In this document: in pieces, positions 1 through 5,032 of the stretch
Position numbering within the stretch: position 1 is the stretch's first letter
How the letters are laid out: each line of letters opens with the position of its first letter
Assembly: GCA_900551465.1 (NCBI GenBank)
Contig: URWL01000178.1
Span: forward strand, 1-5,032
Source: an uncultured Blautia sp.
GTDB lineage: Bacteria > Bacillota > Clostridia > Lachnospirales > Lachnospiraceae
Reading direction: 5' to 3'
Length of the DNA: 5,032 nt
Translations under genes and position numbers: made by a program
The notes under the pieces: generated by a model
Seen by the model: only the letters and a program-made list of their open reading frames with translations
The model's database searches: none
Told to the model about the DNA's origin: nothing

Positions 1-323
1 CAGATGGATACTCCATAAAAGTCTCCATACTCCCTGGCGCCATAATATTTATATCGTACCAGAGACTGCCGGAGCTTTCCATCATAAAGAAATACCGATC
101 GGTTTCTGTCAAAGCTTCTTTTACGCCCCCGGCATTCTGCGCAGTATTCCTCCTGAGGTTTTACCAGTTTTCCGCACTTCAGGCAGTAATGGCCGCCTAC
201 TCTGCGGAATCCATCCTCACATTCCGGACATACAAGATCCGCCTGATTTCTCAGTATCCTGTGACAGACCGGACAATGTCTGGGATACAGAACATTTAAA
301 AAAACATGAATAAGCTTTTTCAC
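1..323 (-). CDS. ComF-family protein (N-terminal part; runs off left edge)
   Basis: ComF/ComFC-type proteins (GntX/YhgH in Gram-negatives) combine an N-terminal zinc-binding region with a C-terminal phosphoribosyltransferase-like fold. In naturally competent bacteria they are needed for DNA uptake or processing of incoming DNA. Only 107 codons of a protein usually about 220-250 long are visible. They begin MKKLIHVFLNVLYPRHCPVC and hold four CxxC pairs: 17-20 (CPVC), 32-35 (CPEC), 47-50 (CLKC) and 61-64 (CAEC), enough for two zinc ribbons. The following FDRNRSVFLYDGKLRQSLVRYKYYGA (71-97, quoted in outline by its FD, YDG and KYYG landmarks) matches the ComF linker before the transferase domain. 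That domain and its PRPP-binding motif lie outside the window. The start is GTG with a good ribosome binding site, 32 bases after recD2. Whether this organism is competent cannot be told; many clostridia keep comF without showing competence. Confidence 0.9.
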   Translation of the reverse strand, partial: MKKLIHVFLNVLYPRHCPVCHRILRNQADLVCPECEDGFRRVGGHYCLKCGKLVKPQEEYCAECRGRKRSFDRNRSVFLYDGKLRQSLVRYKYYGAREYGDFYGVSI

Positions 324-329
324 TGAATT

Positions 330-353
330 TCCTTTCTCCCCGATGAAAAAGGA
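330..353 (-). promoter_or_regulatory. Hairpin enclosing the comF ribosome binding site
   Basis: On the minus strand the arm TCCTTTTTC (353-345) can pair with GAGAAAGGA (338-330) around the six-base loop ATCGGG. This gives nine base pairs, one of them a U-G wobble. The 5' arm starts two bases after the recD2 TAG and the 3' arm contains most of the comF Shine-Dalgarno sequence. There is no T-run after the stem, so it is not a terminator. A ribosome stopping at the recD2 stop codon would cover the 5' arm and free the site, which suggests translational coupling. The pairing is read directly; the function is inferred. Confidence 0.45.
331..341 (-). promoter_or_regulatory. Ribosome binding site of comF deciding a GTG start
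   Basis: The purine-rich run GGGGAGAAAGG lies seven bases upstream of GTG 323-321. No in-frame ATG, GTG or TTG lies between the recD2 stop region and this GTG, and the protein from it begins like other ComF proteins, so GTG is the likely start. Confidence 0.75.
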
Positions 354-355
354 TC

Positions 356-2596
356 CTACAGCTCCTCTTTCAGACGCACGTCAAGAGAACTGTAGCGTCT
401 CTGCTGCTTTTCATTTTTGATCATTTCTCGAAATGTTTCTTCGCTTCCTACTAATGTCACGCATTTCCGCGCTCTGGTCACCGCAGTATAAAGCAGATTC
501 CTGTTTAGAAGCATCCTTGGTCCGGACAAAAGAGGGATCACCACTGCCGGATATTCCGACCCCTGAGATTTATGTATGGTCACCGCATAGGCAAGTTCCA
601 GTTCCTCCAGCTGTTTAAAAGAATATTCGGCACATCGTCCGTCTTCAAATTCTACTTCCGCCGTCTCCGAAAATTCATTAATAGATTTCAAAATCCCGGT
701 ATCGCCATTAAAAACACCAACTCCCTTGTCAACGGGAATTCCGTATCTTCCTCTGATTTCCCATTCAAGCTGATAGTTGTTGCGGATCTGCATTACCTTG
801 TCTCCCTCCCGAAAAAGCCCCTGTCCCAGCTCTTTTTCTTTTTTAGAGGAATCCGGAGGGTTCAGATACCGCTGAAGGATCTGATTCAGACGTTCTACTC
901 CAAGAAGTCCCTTTCTCATAGGTGTCAGTACCTGGATGTCAAAAGGTTTTGCTTCTACATATCGTGGCAGTTTTTCCTGGATCAAAGCTATCACCACCCG
1001 GATGATAATATCCGCATCCTGTCTTTTAAGGAAAAAGAAATCCCTGCTTTTATTGCTGAGGGTAACCTGTTCTCCCCTGTTGATCTTATGTGCATTGACT
1101 ACAATATCACTTTCTGATGCCTGGCGAAAAATTTTCTTCAGTTCGACCACAGAGAACTCTCTGCTTCGGATAATATCACGCAGAACGTTTCCAGGTCCTA
1201 CGCTGGGAAGCTGATTTTCATCTCCCACAAGAATCAGCCTTGTGCCTGCTGTCACTGCAAGAAGAAGCGAATGCATTAAATTGATGTCTACCATAGACAT
1301 CTCATCTATTATGATAACATCTGCATCAAGAGGATTCTCTGCATTTCTTTCAAAATGGACTGCCTGTCCTTCTCTTTCTTCCTCCGGAAGACCGTTTAGT
1401 TCCAACATCCTGTGGATGGTCTGTGCTTCGTATCCGGTTGCCTCCGTCATACGCTTAGCCGCCCGGCCTGTGGGCGCTGCCAGACGGAGTTCAACACCCT
1501 TGCCTTCAAAAAAGCGGATAATAGCGTTGATCGTCGTAGTCTTTCCGGTTCCCGGACCTCCCGTTAAAATAAACAGACCGTGGCTGGCGGCCTCGGTCAC
1601 TGCCTTTTTCTGCATTTCATCCAGGATAGTCCCTGTTTCCTTTTCAATCTGTCTGATCCGCCGCTGAACAAACCCTTCATCCTCAGGGCAGAGAATATTC
1701 AATTCTTTCAGCATCCTGGCTGTATTCAGTTCCAGATAATAGAAACGGCTGGGATAGACCAAAACAGAGTCCCCCTCTTCTTTCAGGACGACTTTTCTTT
1801 CCATTGCAAGATCCATCAGATGTTTCTCCATGTAAGAAGAGTCTACACCCAGAAGCACCGATGCACGTCCAAACAATTCTTCCTGAGGAAGATACACATG
1901 CCCCTCTCCTGATGCCTGTAAAAGAGTATACATCATTCCGCTTCGGATTCTGTAATCCGAATCTGTATGGATACCGATCCTTCCTGCGATCTCATCTGCG
2001 ATCTTAAATCCCACTCCACTGATATCGTCTGCCAGACGGTATGGATTTTCCTGCAGAACATTGTATACGGAATCTCCATATTTCTGATAGATCTTTGCAC
2101 CCAGATTTAATGAAATACCATATTTCTGCAGGAACATCATCGCTTTGCGCATATCTGCCTTTTCGGCAGTCTGTGCAGCGATCTCCCGCGCTTTTTTTTC
2201 ACTGATCCCTTTTACCTCTGCCAGCCGTTCCGGTTCCTCTTCCACAATTCTCATGGTATCTTCTCCGAAATGACGGACAATCCTGGCAGCAAGAGCCGCA
2301 CCGATGCCTTTGATGGCGCCGGATCCCAGATATCTCTCCATCGCCAGCGCATCCTCGGGCATTTTTTCTACAAAAGAAGTGATCTGGAACTGTTTCCCGT
2401 AAATATGGTGGTTGATATAGCTTCCTGATGCTTCTATAGTGGCTCCCTGACTGAGCACCGGAAAATTTCCAACACAGGTCAGTTCCTCCTGACCTTTCAC
2501 TCCTTTCATCACAAAGACCGTATATCCATTGTCCTCATTTCTGAAGATAACATGATCAATGTATCCGGTCACACATTCACTCATATCACTACTCAT
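356..2596 (-). CDS. recD2: RecD2-type ATP-dependent 5'-3' DNA helicase
   Basis: Superfamily 1B helicase of the RecD2/YrrC type, which unwinds DNA 5' to 3' on its own, without RecBC, and is linked to replication-fork maintenance and repair. The 746 residues carry, in order: an N-terminal OB-like region (about 1-80, with GYIDHVIFRNEDNGYTVF); helix-hairpin-helix repeats (about 85-205, e.g. GAIKGIGAALAARI and DISGVGFKIADEI); Walker A GGPGTGKTTT (346-355); motif Ia LAAPTGRAAKRM (372-383); Walker B IIIDEMSMVD (428-437); motif III LVGDENQLPSVGPG (456-469); motif IV KKIFRQ (487-492); a small SH3-like insert (about 615-660); motif V AVTIHKSQGSEYPAVVIP (671-688); and motif VI LLYTAVTRAR (701-710). Every helicase motif is intact and the length is normal. 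The long N-terminal region separates it from RecD of RecBCD. It overlaps the preceding mreB-like gene by 8 bases and ends in TAG 32 bases before comF, so it sits inside an operon. A start at codon 5 would give 742 residues. Confidence 0.97.
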   Translation of the reverse strand: MSSDMSECVTGYIDHVIFRNEDNGYTVFVMKGVKGQEELTCVGNFPVLSQGATIEASGSYINHHIYGKQFQITSFVEKMPEDALAMERYLGSGAIKGIGAALAARIVRHFGEDTMRIVEEEPERLAEVKGISEKKAREIAAQTAEKADMRKAMMFLQKYGISLNLGAKIYQKYGDSVYNVLQENPYRLADDISGVGFKIADEIAGRIGIHTDSDYRIRSGMMYTLLQASGEGHVYLPQEELFGRASVLLGVDSSYMEKHLMDLAMERKVVLKEEGDSVLVYPSRFYYLELNTARMLKELNILCPEDEGFVQRRIRQIEKETGTILDEMQKKAVTEAASHGLFILTGGPGTGKTTTINAIIRFFEGKGVELRLAAPTGRAAKRMTEATGYEAQTIHRMLELNGLPEEEREGQAVHFERNAENPLDADVIIIDEMSMVDINLMHSLLLAVTAGTRLILVGDENQLPSVGPGNVLRDIIRSREFSVVELKKIFRQASESDIVVNAHKINRGEQVTLSNKSRDFFFLKRQDADIIIRVVIALIQEKLPRYVEAKPFDIQVLTPMRKGLLGVERLNQILQRYLNPPDSSKKEKELGQGLFREGDKVMQIRNNYQLEWEIRGRYGIPVDKGVGVFNGDTGILKSINEFSETAEVEFEDGRCAEYSFKQLEELELAYAVTIHKSQGSEYPAVVIPLLSGPRMLLNRNLLYTAVTRARKCVTLVGSEETFREMIKNEKQQRRYSSLDVRLKEEL
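2582..2596 (-). promoter_or_regulatory. Overlapping mreB stop and recD2 start (translational coupling site)
   Basis: The mreB-like gene ends with TAG at 2591-2589. RecD2 can start at ATG 2596-2594, an 8-base overlap in another frame, or at ATG 2584-2582 (its codon 5), four bases after the stop. Neither ATG has a good Shine-Dalgarno sequence; upstream of the first is only CAAGAATGG. Translation probably depends on ribosomes finishing the mreB-like gene and re-initiating. From memory, RecD2 proteins usually have only a few residues before the GYxxHxxFRNxxNGYTVF segment. That fits either start and slightly favours the second. Confidence 0.6.
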
Positions 2597-3578
2597 CCAT
2601 TCTTGCCATGATCTCGGCGTATTTTCCTGTCCCTACTGCAACCACATTCATAGCATTCTGTACAGTCAGAGTATTTACGCCTGTTTTTTGTTCTATCAGT
2701 ACATCCATCCCTTTCAAAAGGGCGCCGCCTCCGGTCAGAACGATTCCTCTGTCCACAATATCAGCGGCCAGTTCCGGAGGTGTTTTTTCCAGAACTCCAT
2801 GTACCGCTTCCACGATCTGCCCGGTTGCATCTCTCAGTGCTGCCCGTACTTCCTCAGAAGTCAGTTTAATCTGCTTCGGAAGTCCGGTCATGATATTTCT
2901 GCCTTTTACCTCCATCACCTGAGGATTGGCCTCCTCCACAGCTGTGCCGATCTTGATCTTGATCTCTTCCGCCATATCCTCGCCGATAAAAAGACTGTGT
3001 GTCTTGCGGACATACTCCAGGATTGCCTGATCAAATGCATCTCCTGCTACTTTTACAGAAGCAGAAACAACAACGCCTCCAAGAGAGATCACTGCCACAT
3101 CTGTTGTACCGCCTCCAATATCCACGATCAGATTTCCAAAGGGCTTTGTCACATCCACGCCGGAACCGATAGCCCCTGCAATAGGCTCTTCCACAAGGAA
3201 TACCTGACGGGCACCTGCCTGATAAGTAACCTCTTCTACTGCTTTTCTTTCAATTTCTGTAATTCCGCTTGGAACGCAGATGCTGATGCGGGGTTTTCGA
3301 AAAGCCCGGCTTCCCATTGCCTTGGTGATAAAATACTTCAACATTTTTTCTGTAACATTAAAGTCAACAATTACGCCCTGACGGATCGGACGTATCACTT
3401 CCATGTTGGAAGTCACATGACCGGCCATCTGGCGGGCCTCCTCACCTATGGCTCTGATTTTTTCCGTATCCTTATCATATACCACTATAGAAGGTTCCTG
3501 AAGCACAAGTCCCTTCCCTGTAGAATAAACCAGGCAGTTCTTTGTCCCCAGGTCGATACCAATATCACTTGCAGGCAT
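2589..3578 (-). CDS. mreB: MreB-family actin-like rod shape-determining protein
   Basis: Bacterial actin homologue that polymerises with ATP into membrane-associated filaments guiding peptidoglycan synthesis during elongation. At 329 residues it is full length for the family (about 330-345). Visible actin-fold motifs are phosphate-1 GIDLGTKNCLVY (7-18), the VEEPIAGAIGSG segment with the putative catalytic Glu131 (129-140), phosphate-2 IVDIGGGTTDVAVISLGG (151-168) and the adenosine motif GIVLTGGGALLKGMD (278-292). There is no N-terminal amphipathic helix; the protein goes straight into the first strand. Membrane contact would fall to the loop near GSRAFRKPR (89-97), by analogy with other MreB proteins. 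The C-terminal stretch NAMNVVAVGTGKY (308-320) has Ala where, from memory, most MreB proteins have Pro before the conserved VAxGTG. The start is set by a strong Shine-Dalgarno sequence. No mreC or mreD is adjacent here, so it may be an additional MreB/Mbl-type paralogue; the symbol marks the family rather than the exact orthologue. Confidence 0.93.
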   Translation of the reverse strand: MPASDIGIDLGTKNCLVYSTGKGLVLQEPSIVVYDKDTEKIRAIGEEARQMAGHVTSNMEVIRPIRQGVIVDFNVTEKMLKYFITKAMGSRAFRKPRISICVPSGITEIERKAVEEVTYQAGARQVFLVEEPIAGAIGSGVDVTKPFGNLIVDIGGGTTDVAVISLGGVVVSASVKVAGDAFDQAILEYVRKTHSLFIGEDMAEEIKIKIGTAVEEANPQVMEVKGRNIMTGLPKQIKLTSEEVRAALRDATGQIVEAVHGVLEKTPPELAADIVDRGIVLTGGGALLKGMDVLIEQKTGVNTLTVQNAMNVVAVGTGKYAEIMARMDE

Positions 3579-3649
3579 AACGCCCTCCTTTCCGATCGTC
3601 TTCTGCCATTCCGATATCTGCAGAAAAATCTATTTTCATGTTTGTTCTG
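3579..3649 (-). other. uvrA to mreB-like spacer, no clear promoter or terminator
   Basis: This 71-base gap separates the uvrA stop codon from the mreB-like start. I see no stem followed by a T-run, so no intrinsic terminator. The best -10-like hexamer on the minus strand (TAGATT, within the A/T-rich stretch around 3626-3635) lacks a recognisable -35 box 17 bases upstream. Read-through from uvrA is therefore the simplest reading. Two short inverted repeats occur here: TTCTGC with GCAGAA at 3601-3606 and 3620-3625, and ATATCTG with CAGATAT at 3614-3620 and 3656-3662. They share base 3620. Confidence 0.5.
3584..3590 (-). promoter_or_regulatory. Strong ribosome binding site of the mreB-like gene
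   Basis: The minus strand reads AAGGAGG, then the five bases GCGTT, then ATG at 3578-3576. This is close to a full match to the 16S anti-Shine-Dalgarno sequence at good spacing. It fixes the start of the MreB-family protein and suggests strong translation initiation independent of uvrA translation. Confidence 0.9.
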
Positions 3650-5032
3650 TTATTTCAGATATTTTGCCACATACTGACCAGTATAGGATTCCGCTGCCTT
3701 TGCGATCTCCTCCGGTGTTCCCCGAGCAATAACCGTGCCTCCTCTGTCTCCGCCTTCCGGTCCCATATCTATAATATAATCCGCGGTTTTGATCACATCA
3801 AGGTTATGTTCGATCACAACCACAGTGTTGCCTCCCTCTGCCAGCCGTTTCAGAATATCCACCAGTTTATGGACGTCTGCAAAATGAAGACCTGTTGTAG
3901 GTTCATCCAGAATATAAATGGTCTTTCCGGTACTTCTCCGGCTCAGCTCTGAGGCAAGCTTGATACGCTGTGCTTCTCCGCCGGAAAGTTCTGTAGAGGG
4001 CTGTCCCAGACGGATATAGGAAAGCCCCACATCATAAAGTGTCTGGATCTTTCTGCGGATAGAAGGAATATTTTCAAAAAATGTAAGTGCTTCTTCCACT
4101 GTCATATTCAGAACATCATATATATTTTTGTCTTTATATTTTACTTCAAGAGTTTCACGATTATATCGTTTCCCCTTACATACTTCACAGGGAACATAGA
4201 CATCCGACAAAAAGTGCATTTCGATCTTGATGATCCCGTCGCCGCTGCAGGCCTCACATCTTCCGCCTTTTACATTAAAGCTGAACCGGCCTTTTTTATA
4301 TCCCCGGGCCTTTGCATCTGCTGTAGATGCAAAGAGATCTCTTATCTGATCAAAGACACCTGTATATGTGGCAGGATTCGATCTGGGCGTCCTGCCTATT
4401 GGCGACTGGTCGATACTGATCACCTTATCCAGCGCATCCAGCCCCAGTATCTCTTTATGTTTTCCCGGAATGATCCTTGCACGGTTCAGATCCCTTGCCA
4501 AGGTTTTATAAAGAACTTCATTGATCAGGGAGCTTTTTCCCGATCCGCTGACACCTGTAATACAGGTCATGATCCCCAGAGGGATATCCACATTTACATT
4601 CTTCAGATTATTTTCTGAGGCGCCCCGGATCTTCAGCCACCCTGAGGGCTTCTTTCTCTCTGACGGTACTGGAATACTGCATTTTCCGCTGAGATAAGCG
4701 CCTGTAATGGACGCTTCATTTTTCATCAGATCCTCTGCAGTTCCCATGGCGACAAGTTTTCCACCGTGTTCTCCGGCTCCCGGTCCGATATCCACCACGC
4801 AGTCTGCCGCACGCATAGTATCTTCGTCATGTTCCACTACAATAAGACTGTTTCCAAGATCTCTCAGACGCATCAGCGCTTTCAGCAGTTTGTCATTATC
4901 TCTCTGATGAAGTCCGATACTGGGTTCATCCAGGATATAGGCTACCCCTACCAGACCGGAGCCAATCTGCGTTGCAAGACGTATCCTCTGAGCCTCTCCA
5001 CCGGACAGTGTAGATGTTGCTCTTCCAAGAGA
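3650..5032 (-). CDS. uvrA: UvrA, excinuclease ABC subunit A (C-terminal half; start outside window)
   Basis: UvrA is the ATP-dependent damage-recognition subunit of nucleotide excision repair; it dimerises, scans DNA and loads UvrB at lesions. The frame stays open to the window edge, giving 460 residues of a protein usually about 940 long, so the N-terminal half is missing only because the window ends. Fragment numbering: the end of the first ABC ATPase shows signature [11 protein letters not shown] (10-20), Walker [12 protein letters not shown] (32-42) and the VVEHDED switch (65-71). The second ATPase has Walker [10 protein letters not shown] (160-168), the zinc module CEAC (259-262) and CEVC (282-285) with 19 residues between the pairs, signature LSGGEAQ (349-355), Walker [11 protein letters not shown] (374-383) and a VIEH histidine (406-409). 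All expected catalytic and zinc residues in this half are intact. It ends in TAA, 71 bases before the mreB-like gene on the same strand. The internal ATG at 4873 is not the start, because conserved sequence continues upstream of it. Confidence 0.98.
   Translation of the reverse strand, partial: SLGRATSTLSGGEAQRIRLATQIGSGLVGVAYILDEPSIGLHQRDNDKLLKALMRLRDLGNSLIVVEHDEDTMRAADCVVDIGPGAGEHGGKLVAMGTAEDLMKNEASITGAYLSGKCSIPVPSERKKPSGWLKIRGASENNLKNVNVDIPLGIMTCITGVSGSGKSSLINEVLYKTLARDLNRARIIPGKHKEILGLDALDKVISIDQSPIGRTPRSNPATYTGVFDQIRDLFASTADAKARGYKKGRFSFNVKGGRCEACSGDGIIKIEMHFLSDVYVPCEVCKGKRYNRETLEVKYKDKNIYDVLNMTVEEALTFFENIPSIRRKIQTLYDVGLSYIRLGQPSTELSGGEAQRIKLASELSRRSTGKTIYILDEPTTGLHFADVHKLVDILKRLAEGGNTVVVIEHNLDVIKTADYIIDMGPEGGDRGGTVIARGTPEEIAKAAESYTGQYVAKYLK

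Noticed and set aside
330..353. An intrinsic terminator after recD2
   Set aside because: The stem is real but A-U rich and followed by AATTCA rather than a run of T; the T-run lies in the 5' arm. Its position over the comF ribosome binding site fits translation control better.
572..1117. A 181-codon plus-strand frame antisense to recD2, plus other shorter plus-strand frames across recD2 and uvrA
   Set aside because: All lie opposite strongly conserved helicase or UvrA motifs, and their sequences are Ser/Phe/Leu-rich without recognisable domains. They read as complements of real codons.
3601..3625. An intrinsic terminator after uvrA
   Set aside because: The TTCTGC/GCAGAA stem is only six pairs with a 13-base loop and is followed by GACGATCGG, not a T-run.
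3565..3639. A possible 24-codon small gene on the minus strand between uvrA and mreB, starting ATG 3639 and overlapping the mreB start by 14 bases
   Set aside because: The start has no Shine-Dalgarno sequence (upstream is AACAGAACAAAC), the frame simply runs through the mreB ribosome binding site, and the peptide has no feature that marks it as real. It would need conservation or ribosome profiling to be revived.
2559..3677. A 372-codon open frame on the plus strand, antisense to the whole mreB-like gene
   Set aside because: Its translation is unusually rich in Cys, His, Ser and Phe, shows no domain pattern and no good ribosome binding site, and lies opposite a clearly conserved actin-family gene. 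It is best explained as a codon-bias shadow.
3650..4873. A short stand-alone ABC protein starting at ATG 4873
   Set aside because: The same frame continues without a stop to the window edge and encodes the first-ATPase signature and Walker B of UvrA, so the ATG is internal.

Overview
This looks like a piece of an ordinary chromosome from a low-to-moderate G+C Firmicute, most likely a clostridium of the Lachnospiraceae type. That placement is an inference. It rests on protein style (a RecD2 helicase without RecBC, an MreB-family actin, a ComF protein with two zinc ribbons), strong purine-rich ribosome binding sites, and the gene order uvrA - mreB-like - recD2 - comF, which I recall from that group. 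I could not run a search to confirm it.

All four genes lie on the minus strand and read from right to left. At the right edge (3650-5032) is the C-terminal 460 residues of UvrA, the damage sensor of nucleotide excision repair; its start lies beyond base 5032. After a 71-base spacer with no convincing promoter or terminator comes a complete MreB-family actin of 329 residues (2589-3578), with a near-perfect Shine-Dalgarno sequence. Its last codons overlap the start of a complete 746-residue RecD2 helicase (356-2596). A 32-base spacer then leads to a ComF-family protein that starts with GTG at 323 and runs off the left edge, leaving 107 codons in the window.

The tight spacing, shared direction and stop/start overlap suggest that at least mreB-recD2-comF, and probably uvrA too, are co-transcribed. 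Three of the four products handle DNA (damage recognition, helicase, DNA uptake or processing). The fourth is a cytoskeletal filament protein normally tied to cell-wall elongation.

No RNA gene, mobile element, CRISPR array or long repeat was seen, and no gap between genes exceeds 71 bases. The most noteworthy non-coding signal is a short hairpin just after the recD2 stop codon that would bury the comF ribosome binding site, suggesting translational coupling. I do not see a new biological system here; the findings are modest and scored accordingly.
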